DNA of 64,000 nucleotides from Gordionus sp. m RMFG-2023 (lineage: Eukaryota > Nematomorpha > Gordioida > Chordodea > Parachordodidae), in NCBI RefSeq assembly GCF_954871325.1, contig NC_088778.1, positions 27,079,120-27,143,119 of the forward strand. The letters run 5' to 3'. This document shows positions 34,597 through 47,755 of the stretch, in pieces. The notes below the pieces were generated by a model, which worked only from the letters and a program-made list of their open reading frames with translations, was not told the origin of the DNA and did no database searches. Each line of letters starts with the position of its first letter. The first letter of the stretch is position 1. A program made the position numbers and the translations under genes.

Positions 34597-36682
34597 TCAA
34601 AAGCTGATCAGTGTTTCTAAAATAGCTTGGTCGTTGTAATCGAAAAGGATGTAATCGTTTTGATAAACCTTAATTAGATCTTCGATTTCACGAATCGAAA
34701 TATTTCTAAAATAAGGATTCATCAAATCATTGGTATGGGATCTTTGAATAAATGGTGTTTTCGTAAGACCATCGTAATCGTCCGCGTTATGATGTGACTG
34801 ACGTAATATTTTCTTAACGTATTTAAACAGGTTAAATGCATTATCACTTTTTAATACAGATTTTTTAAAATATCGCGATAAAACTTGATTTCCGTCTTCG
34901 ATCATCTGTTCTTGTCTCCCGATAAAGTCGTAAGAGATTGCGCAAGGATCACATAAACTGGTTATCGGTAACCAGTGTTCATTCATCAAATAGGATGACT
35001 TTTGAGTTTTAGGGTTCAGTATAAATTTAACGAAATCTCTAAATTCAACAATATTTTCGGTGCTATAATTAAATGTTTCTTTAAACCTTCTCTGGCTCTT
35101 ATGTTTAAGTTTTAGAATGTATTTGGCAAAAGATTTTTTGAAGTATAGATTATCATTGCTCCCGAATTTGTTGAGATACGCCGATAATAGCCTTTCGAGG
35201 GGCTCCCTAACAAACATGAATTTTTTGTAATGATTCAATCTTTTTTCGACTTCTGAGGAATCATTAAATGATGATAGATAAGTCAATTGCGCTCTATCGT
35301 GCACCAGATTATTTACGTGCGCCTGTGATAAATTGCTTTCTTTAATGAGTTTAGAATTCTCTTCCATATAAAATATTTTTTTCCATTGAGTAGAAGACAC
35401 CTTCGGAACATAGCAATAAATAAGTTTTAAATTGTCGTTTACGATCAGGTGTTTTAACGTTATCACGGAGAGATTGTTTGGGTGATCCCAAGAATATTGG
35501 CGTATTTTTTCACATTTTATTAGCATCCTTTCTTTGAATCCATCGGGAGAATAATATATATACTTTATTTAAAATAATTAATTATATTTAGTCATTTAAA
35601 ATGAATGATTGTTTATTTAGCACACAAGAATATTATTTTATAATAGACCTGTTAGTTATATTATTTTTTTTAAGAACCCCAAGCCTACGTTTATATTAGA
35701 AACCTTAAAGCATCATCTGAGGTTAGTATAACACTGATAGGACGGATAGTATTTCTAATATTAAGAGATTCTCCGAGCGTTACTCGTCTCAATTTTTGTT
35801 CTTAATTCTGCTGAATTCTATTCAGAGCCTGGACACTATATTTCAATTATTTTTTTAATTATGGATTTTGGCATAAGGTGATGATATAACTAAATACGCT
35901 TAAAGTTATAATTTGATAATTATTTGTTAAATTTAAAAATAATCACTATTCAGAAACCTATTTAGAATTTTAAAATAGAAAAATGACAAGCGGGACACAT
36001 TTTAACGATTTCTAATGATGTATTTGACTCTTAAATTTACAGTTATTTATAACCATCTTAGACTTAAAAATCTTTACTGTCCAAAATACTTTAAAAAAAA
36101 TTAATATATATCTTTACTCAATTAATTTCATAAGCAATTAAATAAAAATTTATGCAAATATCTCTCAGAAAATCAACGGAATGAAATAATTTCACTTTTA
36201 AACCATATTTATTTGTTTTAAATATTCGGCTTTATCATATTATTGATATTGCAATTTGTATAAAATTAATTGTTAATCATTTTTTTAACCCGAATCATCT
36301 TTATTTTTAGAGATATAATTCAGTGAATTTGCTAGCTAAGAGCGAATTCATGAATTCCAAATATATTATAATTTTCGAGAATGCCCTTCAACTTGAACTA
36401 ATTTATAATTTTTTTTATAAATAAACCTAAAAACAACTCATTTGAAATTCTGATATTAGATAAAATGAAAGAAATATATCTAAAAAATATTTGGGGATTG
36501 TAACGCTTAAGCTAAAATGTCAAACTTAATTTGATCGTAGATAATTAGATTTAATTTATTATTTCTTCTTTTAGTTTACATAGTAAACGTTAAATTACCT
36601 TTCTCTTGGTATAAAATATAAGAATGATTCCAAATAATAAAATGAGAGTTAATTGAGTATGTCTATTATATCTAATTTTCAT
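34597..36682 (-). CDS. HNK-1-type carbohydrate sulfotransferase (copy B), intact
   Basis: Two minus-strand exons, 36682-36599 (28 codons) and 35562-34597, with a 1036-nt intron (donor aaag|gtaatt, acceptor ataaag|tat), give about 349 residues, normal for CHST8-14 enzymes. Exon 1 starts MKIRYNRH and supplies a type II signal anchor (LTLILLFGIILIF) ending in TKRK. The luminal catalytic part has the PAPS loop YVPKVSSTQWKKIF, the 3'-phosphate motif FVREPLERLLSAY, the block NEHWLPITSLCDPCAISYDF, and the C-terminal REIEDLIKVYQNDYILFDY. A Golgi enzyme that sulfates glycans, sugar acceptor unknown. Exon 1 is conserved with copy A even though too short to stand out as an ORF, which supports its being real. 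The gene converges on receptor B, as copy A converges on receptor A. Confidence 0.9.
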
Positions 36683-37860
36683 GGCGAACCTATGCATCAT
36701 CTTTATAAAATAAAACTAAAATTTATTTATATGTTTAAGCGAAAAAATTCATCTATTAATCATATGGTATGCCATAATTTTCAATTTATTTCAATCAAAA
36801 GACTTCCAAATTTTTATACTTACTATATAAATATTATCAAATAAATGTCAATAAATTTAACATATAAGTATTAATTATGCAATTCACAATTATTATTTTC
36901 TCCCCCATCATAAATAAAAAGTTCAACAATATTTGTAGTTGTAATCAAATATAAAAAAAATAAAATCCGAAGGCATTTTATATAGGAAATAATAAAATAT
37001 TATCTAATAATTGTATTTGATAAGGGCAATAAATTTATCTCTAATTTTCACTATCATTATGTTTAATACATATGTTGAATTAATATATAAGGCGTAGGAA
37101 ATGTCTTATATTAAGAAATATTTAGAAATTGTGATAAACTAATCAACCTATTTGCCCTAAACCTGATATTTAGAAATTAAATTTATCAAATGAAATCATA
37201 TCAACTATTAGTTTTTACTAAAAATCGTAAAACTTTATGTTAGTCATTATAATAAATTAAAATTAAATTATTCTTTCATGATCTATTAAAAAATTCTTTC
37301 AAAAAAAACGCTCCTCAGTAGATTTGAGATTAAGAAGTATTAAATCCCAGATAAATCCATATAATTGAGGCTTATACATATAATTTGTTTCGCCTTAGAA
37401 GTGTCTAAGAAAATTTTCCTAGTGGATTCTTTTGCATTTATAGATTTATTAATATATTTTCTATAATACCTTATAAGTGCGTAATCTGTTATTTAATAGA
37501 AATGCCTCCTTTCATCGTAACAATTTGGGCAAAAATTTATGAATCACTAATATAGTTTTTGTTGAATACGAATATTCGTATTACAAAAGTTAATTTTATT
37601 AATTTAAAATATAGCTTATTACTTCCTTAAAATTGTTTTTTTAATATTAAAACCCGTTTGCCTCTCCTGATAAGTTCTGAAGAAAAAAAGCTAATTAGAC
37701 GGGTTTGTAGAGAGCCGACGATATATTAATATATTCAGTTTTTACATCTATCATCAACTATTAATTATTTATTTTTGGTTATTTCTTTGGTTGGGTATAT
37801 TATATTAACTCGTTATTTAGAGCAACTGGGAACCCGTTTGTATTATATAAACCTTACAAA
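36683..37860. other. Intergenic between sulfotransferase B and VGAT
   Basis: The first 280 bp are homologous to the region upstream of sulfotransferase A, which places the duplication edge near 36.96 kb. The rest shows no gene. It should contain the VGAT 3' untranslated region and the sulfotransferase promoter, but no clear signal can be named. Confidence 0.45.
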
Positions 37861-40800
37861 TTATAGGTTTTTAGAGATATTTATAGCTTTTCTTAGTGCG
37901 ATAAATGAATAAACCATTCCAAATGACCCAAACAACCCTCCTAATATAATGATCGAGATATCGAGGTACAGAATTTTTGATTCGAGGGAATTTCCCTTTA
38001 ATTTAATATGAAAATAGCACGGCCAAACGAAAGATAACAAAGTCCCCGTAAATGAGCCTATTAGCCCCATTAAGATGTTAAAATATGGTATCATAACCGC
38101 CATGGCTAGTGTTATCAAAATCAACAGTAATCTCAAACCAAGAGCCCATAGTTTAAAGTTTCCACTTTCGATGTCTAGGCACGTAGGAAATGGCGTTCCT
38201 TCGGACTTACCCCTGAACAGAGCGGTTTCGAGCAATTCGGATGCCGCAAAATATGGTAATGGATAAGAGAAAAGAGCTTTAATCACCAAGGTTATATTTA
38301 AAATACCTTTGAAAGTTAGATTGTTAAAATTATTGGTGATAACTTCCTGTGTGTCTTTTCCAAAAGTTAGAAATCCGACGTATCTAAGGAGTGTAAAAAA
38401 TATGTTTGCACAGTTTATATAAAATAAAACTAATATAAATAAGTTTAATTAAAATATTTGTAAATTTATTATTTCATACCCAAAGACCGACTTGAATAAA
38501 GCAGCCGCTATGTGACTCCACTTTAGCATGCCTTTGAACTTTGAGGTGCTCTCTAAACCTCCTTCTAAGGCCGGAAGAAATATATGTGAGGTGTAACTAA
38601 AAACTATGACTCCCATTGAAACCGGAAAATTCCACATGTCAATCTTTAAACGTACCTGGCCCCAAAACCAATGTTTTATCTTGCTCGCACAATATATGAT
38701 GACTATTGCATTGATGATGATGTGAACGATAGTGCAAGCAAAGCTTAGTCTTGAGATACCTGTTAAAGTTTTGACAAAAGCGCAAGGTAACAACATTATA
38801 GTAGCGAAAATGATCCAAACTAAAGAATTGAAAGCACTGTTCTGAAATGAACCGAACATCAAATCTCCGCACAATACTAAATATAGTATACACGTCATAA
38901 GAAGTTCTATGATCTGAGCACTATTGACTAAGATGCTTCCCCATTTTTCGCCCCAAACAGACTGGGCTATAGACACATAACTATTTCTAGTACGAATTCT
39001 TACCATAGTCCTTTTCTCTTCCAAGAAAATTTTTCCGTGATAATTTTTAATCTCTTGCATGGTTAATTCTTCCTTCTCATCGTAAAGACAATCTACGAGG
39101 ATTGTTCCCGTGTAGTAGCATATGTAAGCTACGATGATCATAGCAAAAACTGCCCAATATCCACCGTAGAGTACAGCATAGGGTAGACTGACTATAAACA
39201 TTCCCTTTTTTTGTATAATAAAATAAAAAATAGTTTTATTTTAGTATAAGTTTTTGATATGTATCACATTTTAAATTATTTAAAAGAAGCAAGCTTTGTT
39301 ATATAAATAATTGAATAAACAAATGCGGAAAACTTTTAAATGATCTCCTATGATCCTTGTCTAATTTTTAAGCTGCCACTCTTTAAAATTGGTAGCGATA
39401 ATGATTTTATTGTTAAGCTTAGGTAACTAATGAAACTTAACAATCCGAATTCCGATAATGGAAGGAAAAAAATTATCTATAATGATATAGGTTTACAAAA
39501 TCGATCCTAAACTTTAGAAAAGTATATTTCCCAACAAGCTTTCCAACGCCTACTACTAAGTCATGATAAAGGTCTTGTATATTCATTAATCAAAAAAAAA
39601 AAGTAGCACATTTTTTATTTCCAATTGAATTTCTTATAATCGGAGCACCCGTAAATTTAGCGAGTGCGTATTACTATTTAGTCATCGGAAAGGGTAAATT
39701 TTGAACCTGAAATTATTGAAATAGCATTCGACGAAGGGTAAATAGGCCAATTATATATTTATTATTTTGACAGATAAGAGACGTATCAAGAATCTAAACT
39801 AAAAAAAGAAAAAATTGTAATCTCCATTAGTGATGTAAAATCGCTCCATTTGAGTATTCTAACCCGAAAAATATTACTCATGTCTGAAGATTGAGGCTTG
39901 GATAATATTATTTCCTACCAAAATTTTTTTTTTTTTTAAAATATGGCCCAAATGAAGCTATTTTGCATCACTAGTCTCAAAACATCAAAAAATATTCCAA
40001 TAAATTATATAAAATTTCAAAATTTATAAAACCTTTGTAATTTTTAAAATAATTATATTAATTAAATTAGTAATTGGTATCTTTTCTTTAACCTTTATAT
40101 ATATATATATCTTAGGTGATTGAATAGTTAAAAAGCATTATTTTTATATCAGCCAGTAGTTTATACTATTAGAAATATCAATTCAAAATCAATTAAATTA
40201 AGAGCTTTTTTATTGGAAATATAAATCAACTCAAGTTTACTATTATTGATTTTATCATCAAATATTTTGGAGAATATCATGTTCATCTAAAATATAAGAT
40301 TAGTTCATTTTAAATAGTTATAGTATCAGAAGAATATACTAGGAATAGCAATATACCTTATTGATGAATTTTGTCATTTAATAAATTATGACACTAAAAT
40401 ATAACAATATTTATTTTATTTTTGCTTTAGTTTTAACATTTTATTTGATCTCTGTAAAAATAAGGAATATTATATAAATTCTATTTTTATCCAAAACTTA
40501 ATTTTTATACTTACGACAATCAAAATCTTTTATTTAAATTAGGAAATATAAAAATGATGCCTAAGTAATTTTGTAATTATCAAATCAAACACAATGTATA
40601 ATACTAAAAAAAATAATTAAAAGTTATACATTTACTATGATTTTTAAAATAATACTAAAAAAAAATTTTTTTAGTCGACAATTATAGTCTTTCGAATTGA
40701 AAGATAAAAAATTTTTTAAATGTTAAAGCTATTTTCATTATTAAAAAAAAAAAAACTTGAATAGTTGATAATTGATATTATCGTTTTAATGAAGTAAATT

Positions 40801-43800
40801 AAAAAAGTCACCGAATTTGAATAAGGGATATATCAGAAATCTCATTAAATTATTCTTAATAGGCCCGAATAGTGTTGTTAAACGGTTCGATTTGAGCCGA
40901 TTATCAAAAACGGCTAATTCATCCAGAAGAACATTGCTCAAGTCTGAAGATTTTGCTCATAGATTACCCAAAGGAGTAGACATCGATTAGCGAAATCTCG
41001 AACCTTAGGCAATATTTTTATTGGATAAAATATTGAGTTAGCCATTTTTAAAAATCGGCTCAAACGAGCTGTTTAACAACATTAGGCCAGAAATAAAAAG
41101 AAATGTTATAAGTTGGGCAAAGTTTAAAATTTTGAAAACTTTGTAAAATTTATGATTTTTGGGAACCCGAAATCAAAATGGGAAATGTGGAATCTTTTTA
41201 AAGTAAATGTTATTAGCGGATTATAATATTAAAACGTTGTATTTAATTCGAAATTATTATTATTATTATTTTATATAGATTATAAGTTATAAAATTCTAA
41301 GTTTAAGACTCCTATATCTAATAAGTTAAAGACTCCTATATCTACTGCGTCTTTATTAAATGTATGGGAAAAATCTAATGTCTAAAGTTTGAGACCTAAC
41401 TCAAAACTAATAATTAATCACGAAAATTATAAAATAAATATTTTCACTACAAATCATTAGCAGGTTGCTGTCTTGAATAATCTATAATAATACCTGCCTA
41501 TAATTGAAGCCTAGAAATAGGATCACTAAAAATTGTCATAGTTTTAGTTATGCAGCAAAACTATTTATCTTTTTTTTTTTCATCGAATGATAAGTTTTCG
41601 TTGTGTAATAAAAATTGAAGCTAATTTTGCTCTATCGTTATAATTAAATCGATTTAGGTTAAGTTGAAAATTAATTAAAAATCCATTAAATACAATTATT
41701 TTTTAAGTAAGCAGATATTATAGTATAGTAGTCCCAATAATTAGAACAGCATTAGAAGGTTTTAATGATTTTTATTAAATAATGATTGTTATATACATCT
41801 ATCTGATTTTATAGTTTTGAAATTTTTAAAATATTTGAAGCCTAAACAAGGAGAATAAAAGTATATGTAACTCGTTTTCGCATTTTTCAGTAAGTTAAAA
41901 TATATGTTATATAATTTTTTTTTATGTGAATAATTAACTCATCCCTACTCATCTTAAATATTGCTTCTTGCTTGACTGTATATTTTTTTGCCTCTTAGCA
42001 GTATAACTCTTAAGTTTAAATTCTAATTTCCCCTCTGTTTTTTACACTTTATATAAATTAAAAGTTTTTTGTAGTAAGGGAGATCCACATATGAGCCCCA
42101 GGTTGTATATGTTTGATATATGAAAATTAAATAATATAAATTTTCATAATAATGAGGCCTGGTGTTTCAATGGTAAAGGCTCTTTTTGGGCTGGATCATG
42201 TTGCAATTTTAATCCATTCTTTATTAGTTTAAATTGTCAATAAATTGCACTAATTTTTTTTTATATTCATTTCCCATTATGGCTTATTTTTATCAATAAA
42301 GTAGTTATATTAATATAAAGATCAATTTTTATATTTAAAAAAAAGTAATATTTTAAGGCTCAAAAACGAATCATGGGAAGGCTCGTCCTTCCCACATTCT
42401 TTCCCAAAAATTTTATTCGGAAAAATTAATACTGTTGATCAATGGCGTATCCAGAATTTTTCTATGGAAGGGGGAGGTGGAGAATTTTTTATGGGGCTTC
42501 CCCTAAACCACCTTTAGCTGGCTTTCGACCAGCTTTTCCCGGCCTTCGAACCCGGTCATATGTTTGAGTTATTCTATTAAGTTTTTCATAATTCAATAAT
42601 AATTATATTAATATTTTTAGCTTTTATTTACTAATTCGCGCTTATGGATATTTAAAGAGGAAAGTTTATTACCCTATTTTATAATATTAAGTTAGGTAGT
42701 TGAGTGTCATTTTTTTTATAGAATTTGCTTTAAAAACTAGCCTCAGCTTAAATTCTCATATAATTGAAGTAAAATACTATTTGTAGTGTGTAAAAAATAT
42801 TGACTAGAATATAATTTAAAATATAACTTCCAGGCGCGTACGCAGGAATTTGGTCTGGGGGGGGGGGGGGGATAATAATTTTTTTTAGAAATATTATTGT
42901 TTTTTAAAAATATCAAGCATAAATTTATTAGGACTAATAACTATTCATAATACGCAATTTTAAATTAATGTGAATTATACAAAAATTATATGTAAAGAAT
43001 CACTTAAATTACCCAAAATAGAAATTTGAATTTTTTGAGCCTTTACACAAAAAGTTTCTTGGGAATAATTGTATTTTGTATGTTATATATTTACAATGTA
43101 AAATCCAATCTTCGTTTGGATTAAGCTAATTTTTCAATTATCTCATCCTTGCTTGTCGTCAAAAGCCTATGAATATTCAAAAGATCCAAACCTTTCAATC
43201 TACTTTTAGATGTTCTTGGTATGTTTTTCAGAGACCTGCAAGCCCGGCCCCTGGGCCCGACAGTATTTTAATTTTTTTAAATATACCCGGGCCGGGCCTA
43301 ATTTTTTTTTAAAAAACACCCAAGCCGGCCCTGAATTATATTTTAAAAAACACGCAGGCCGGGCTGTATTTTTTAAAACAGCCTATATTTGAAATCGTAT
43401 TTTAGCTATAAAAATCAAAAATAAATATAATTTATTTTAAAAAATTCCGGGGCCTAAAAATTTTTAAAAAAGCCGAGCCAGGCCTAAATATTTTTTTAAA
43501 AAAGCCAGGCTGAAAAAAAAACCCAGGCCGGGCCTTAAAAAATCTTTTTAAAAAAATCCGGGCCGTGCCCTGCAAATGATACAAAAAAAGAATGTTCTCT
43601 CATTAGTTTACTAATGGGAAGAGTTTATAAACCCTTTTAATACATTGGGAATTTAATCTAAAATGTGTTTGAAATAATGCAGAGCATCCATAGCATTTTT
43701 TGGACTATATCAACCATAGTTAATCTTATAAACATAGTTATTCAGCTAGTAAGGCATCATAAGATACTTTAACATCTTCATAATAAAAATCTAACAAATA

Positions 43801-46800
43801 ATTTTTTTTCTCTCACCATCTGAAAAAGGTTGGGAAGGCTTTATTTGTAGATTAGTAAGTGCTGCGTGATGAATTAAAAATTCATTTATTTGGGTTATAA
43901 ATGTATCTGTATCTAAGATATACTCTTCTACTGATCCTATATTAATGTTTTAACGATGAGCTTGCCTTGCTACAAGTCGAGGGAGACAAATATTAAACAT
44001 GTATAACTCTGCTTTTGACTCACCAATAAAATATAAAATATGAAATTCTTCATCAAAATTAGTCCTAATTTCCATGAATTCTGATAAAATGCTCTCTGCT
44101 ATTCTCATTTTCTTAATCAAGTCAATGTCATGTTTTTGAAAAGTAATACTTAAAATAGTTGTATAATTAAATAATACATTCTAATGAGAAATAAAATTTG
44201 GAATAAGCATTGAATCCAATAAATTTCTTGCTTCTGAGGAAATATTTCTTTCAGGCCATTGTGATATTTCAGTAATAGCAAATAATTGGCTCTTCTAACT
44301 TCTTAAAAGCTGTTACTGCTTGATGGCAGAGACTCTATCTCGTTGGACAAGGTTGCAATTTCTTTTTCCATGTTGGACCAGATGTTCAGAAATAATTATT
44401 ATTTGACTAGAAATTTGAAAATGGTAAATAAATATTACGTCACTAAAAATTTGAAAATAATAAGTAAATATTACGCCGGAAAACTTGAAATCGAAATATA
44501 TTGATAAAATAACTTATGAATGTGATATTAAATGTAATTAAATATATATTTAATATGAGATACGAATAGATATTAACAATATAAATTAATATAAACAATA
44601 ATATTTTTGAAAAATATATCCGGCATCTGCATTTTTTGGCTTTGGGGGGGATTTGCCCCCCCCCCCCGCTGCGTACGCCAATAATAATTTCTTATAAAAT
44701 ACAATACCCTTTTTTTCTTCAATTTGTATTTTCATTTTATTTCATGCTCAGTCCTATTTAACTTTTGTATTTCTATTTATTCTGTTCTACAAGAAGTAAA
44801 AATGAACAATATTTAAAAAATTCTAGATATTTTTAATAATTAAAATATTATATAAAATACCTATTAATTCCTACTAACACACAAATAATTTTGAATTAGA
44901 TAAAATAATCATAATAGATATAACTAGAAATAATCATAATGATAAAATAAATTACTGTTTCTATCTCTTTAATTAAAATTTTTTTTATTTTATTGAACAA
45001 TTCTCATACACTCGCAAGGAAAGGAAATTTTAATAAAATTTATTTTTAAAATATGAGTTTTAGGTTGGAAAATTTGCAAAATTTTGACTGGGAGGTGGGG
45101 GGGGGGGGGTAAAATTTTTATTAGCTTAAAATGATATATATAAAAACAGTCAAATTTGCGATGGGGGGGGGGGATTTCTATCTTTCTCTCCCATTGGTTA
45201 CTCGCTTTTATAAATAAGTGGAATAAAACGAGATAATATATATTTAATATTATCAAGCAGTTTTTATTGACATTTGCCTTTTAGGGGCTCCGTATGCTTC
45301 TCCGGTCTCTCCTATTCATTGTTATATATATACATCCTTAAATTTCAGCTATGTTTTTAAATGTTTCTAATTAACTTCTTACTTTATTAACTTCTGCAAA
45401 TGGTCTAAAACTGAAGTTAATTTAAAAGAAATTTTTATATATACATATTTTTTTTTAAATGAATGTTTACCTTAGAACTCATCGTTTTTCTTATGATTTA
45501 TATATTATATTTTTTAAAATTTTTTATATAGCATGGAAGCTCAGAAGTAAGCATCTGGTACCAAGTCCAGCACAAGCTTAGGCTAACTAGTTTGGTATTC
45601 GACATCCCCACAGAAATCAAACTAAAAACTGAGGGTTTCTCTAGGCAGCAATAAGTATCTGTTTGATTTCCCGTAGAGGGGGAGGCACTTCTTGTCTAAT
45701 ATTAATATGTTTTCAACAAAAATTTAAAAAGATTGGCCTGACCCCACAATCTTATCAGTTCACAACAAAACACAGAGGACAATTATATAGTGAAATTTAT
45801 CTAAATTCAAGAGATGATGTATTTTTGTATACTCCGCCGCAATTACTGTTTCGCGTTTTTTTGTTGACTAATTGGTTAATTAGTTGATATCGAAACAGAG
45901 AATGCAAGTCTGTATGGCCTCTATCGACACATTACCACCTTCGAAGTGCATAACGTATCGAGTTGGGCTAGTTTTATATTCATTACACATTACATATTAA
46001 TCATATATATGGGCTAAATAATATATTTTTTCTATCCATGAGTATATAGATATTCCACACCTAGTGTTGTTAAACAACTTAATTTCGCCAATTTTAAATT
46101 AAGGTTAACACCAAAATTTTATACTACGCTAGCCTCGAGATTTTGTTAATAGATGTCCAACTCTTTCTGCCATCTATTAGCAAATCTCCAGGCTTGTGTG
46201 ATATTTATGGCGAAAATAGTAAGTTAGTCAATAAAAAATCGAACCTTTTAACAACACTATCCACAACTTACGCCATTTTTATATTTTGATAACGTCCGAA
46301 CCAATTTAAATTTCAAAATAGGTATAATAAATATAAGAATATACGAGAAAATCATTTTTTTTAAGTTAACGATTATTTTTTGGTTAAAGCATACATAACT
46401 AAATAGTTTTTACGGTATAATAATTATATTGCTTTATATTGGTATTAAATTTTTTTTAAAGTATTTAAATTTAAATTCATTTTTAGGGATTATAGACTGC
46501 TGTAGTAACATTTTTGGGTTTGATTTTTGAGCTTCATACAAATTACACTTATTATGATTTATTTAATTATATAATAATGTGACTTCAAAATATCGATTTA
46601 TATATATGGCAAATAATTAATTACGAATAGTTTAGATATATTTTTTTTAAATACTGAGTAAAGCAGGTTGTATGACAGGTATTTAGGGTTGGATAAGTCG
46701 GAATGTTTATTTATTATTATATGTAATGGCAAATTTTGATTTTATATTTGTTGGAGATTCTATTTAATTCGTTATTTTAGCGGTTCCTTAAAGGAGTTTG

Positions 46801-47755
46801 GTACTGCATATAGTAAATAAATACCAGAGTTCTGCAGAGATCTTTTGATACTAACTAGCCAGAACTTCTTTTTTTTATTTATTAGTTATATTTTGGTTGG
46901 ATTTTATAAATGATTTCAAAGAAAATTTGAAGAAAAAAAATATGATAAATAATTCATCTTGCTATTGTAAAAATTATTTTGTCTTATTCGCCCCCAATTC
47001 ACCTGGTCTTAAAAGCCTCTGATATATTACTTGAGCATCATGGTATAGAAATCAAAAATATTCTTGCAATTAAATATTTCTAAATCTGTTCTAAACATAA
47101 ATTTGACAATCATAGTGTCTTTTTTAAAAATTTAAACAAACAAATTTAAGTATTTAAATTTTTATCCATATTGATCTAAATTTTCCCAACACCATCTATA
47201 TAATTGTAAAAAAACCTCAAATTTCTTTAAAAAAAAATCCACAATAAATTTTAATAACATTATTTTTAATGCGACAAAGAGACATTTGATTCCCTTTAAT
47301 AAATACTCTATTTATATTTTTAAAAATTTAATAACTTGAATGGCGTTGGTTACATTCCATCCAGCTTGCCATTCCGTTATACGATTCCCTGGTATGTCTC
47401 TATTGGTCCAGGTCGTGTCACGCCTTTGTAATTTGGGCCTTATTCTGTCATCCAAATACTCTATTATGTTATTACTATCATTATTTAAGGGAAACCCTTT
47501 CTCCAATTCATTTTGTTCACGAGGTTGATCTTCGAAATTTTCATCAACTATGTTATCGGTTGGACTACGTTCTAAAATTTCGAGATTATGACAATCTCGA
47601 CTACAATCTTGTCCAGCTGGAATGATCGAGGAAGAGTTCCCAGAAGAAATATCGCCCACATCCAAAATTTCGTCATTCAAGTGATGATAAGGATTCAATC
47701 CTGGCATTCTAAAATTTTGTTTTAGCGTTTTAAAATATTCATCGAAGTTACTCAT
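37861..47755 (-). CDS. VGAT: Vesicular inhibitory amino acid transporter (VGAT/SLC32)
   Basis: Three minus-strand exons, 47755-47336, 39204-38480 and 38383-37861, joined in frame by introns of 8131 and 96 nt, give about 555 residues (vertebrate VGAT about 525). It loads GABA or glycine into synaptic vesicles in exchange for protons or chloride. Exon 1 is the hydrophilic cytosolic N terminus, ending GWNVTNAIQ, and exon 2 opens GMFIVSLPYAVLYGGYW: together the hallmark start of helix 1. Further landmarks: ILVDCLYDE, AQIIELLMTCILYLV, MLLPCAFVKTL, FPVSMGVIVFSYTSHIFLPA and, in exon 3, KALFSYPLPYFAA and LMGLIGSFTG. The loop after LYDE is about 20 residues longer than in vertebrates. The exon 1/2 and 2/3 joins are in phase 0 and 2. 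The gene looks intact. The large intron holds nested transposons. Confidence 0.93.
39828..39973. mobile_element. Palindromic MITE related to the TAGTGTTG family
   Basis: Left end tagtgatgtaaaatcgctcc and right end agctattttgcatcacta are complementary over about 25 bp with some mismatches; the centre has the family words catgtctgaagatt and ggcttggataatatta. No convincing target duplication. Confidence 0.6.
40870..41084. mobile_element. TAGTGTTG-family hAT MITE in VGAT intron
   Basis: 215 bp. Left end tagtgttgttaaacggttcg, right end cgagctgtttaacaacatta. Flanks ggcccgaa (40862-40869) and ggccagaa (41085-41092) are an 8-bp target duplication with one mismatch. Confidence 0.85.
42440..42562. mobile_element. 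hAT-type element, left-end fragment
   Basis: Begins CAATGGCGTATCCAGAATTT, then a G-rich run and a C/G-rich hairpin-like stretch (cttcccc, ctttcgaccagc, cggccttcga) that parallels 28700-28820. Only this end is present. Confidence 0.65.
42831..44680 (-). mobile_element. hAT element with decayed transposase in VGAT intron
   Basis: Left end CAGGCGCGTACGCAGG plus a G run, right end a C run plus CTGCGTACGCCA: inverted repeats. Minus-strand frames at about 44150-43815 give DLIKKMRIAESILSEF, CLPRLVARQAHR and EEYILDTDTFITQINEFL, matching the R..RQ.HR.N...EYY....FIP.LD block of ZMYM1-like hAT transposases. Stops interrupt it. A smaller hAT-type element (43229-43578) sits inside. No clear target duplication. 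Confidence 0.75.
43229..43578. mobile_element. CAGAAACCTGCA-type hAT MITE nested in the hAT element
   Basis: Begins cagagacctgcaagcccggc and contains repeated cgggccgggcc-like words alternating with A/T, as in the complete copy at 63168-63457. The right end is degraded. A 60-codon frame across it is not a gene. Confidence 0.7.
45087..45215. mobile_element. hAT-type element, right-end fragment
   Basis: G run, then aatttttattagcttaaaat, then aatttgcgatgggggg and ggatttct...cccattggttactcgct, in the same order as the right end of the element at 28700-29897. Degraded. Confidence 0.5.
46062..46259. mobile_element. TAGTGTTG-family hAT MITE in VGAT intron
   Basis: Left end tagtgttgttaaacaactta, right end ccttttaacaacacta. 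Flanks tccacacc (46054-46061) and tccacaac (46260-46267) are an 8-bp duplication with one mismatch. Confidence 0.8.

Larger units (their letters stand above)
39205..47335 (-). other. Intron 1 of VGAT, 8.1 kb
   Basis: Donor caa|gttatt after exon 1 and acceptor aaaaaag|ggaatg before exon 2; the acceptor lacks a pyrimidine tract on the coding strand (acaaaaaaag), which is unusual. Contents: MITEs at 39828-39973, 40870-41084 and 46062-46259, hAT fragments at 42440, 42831-44680 (itself hosting 43229-43578) and 45087. Frames at 43210, 44990 and 45663 are compositional or transposon-derived. Confidence 0.8.

Noticed and set aside
38639-38893. 84-codon minus-strand frame within VGAT exon 2, and the plus frame at 38075
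   Set aside because: Alternative frames of the VGAT exons.
42150-42225. tRNA-like start (ggtgtttcaatggtaaaggctc)
   Set aside because: No GGTTCGAATCC-type B box and no cloverleaf could be formed.
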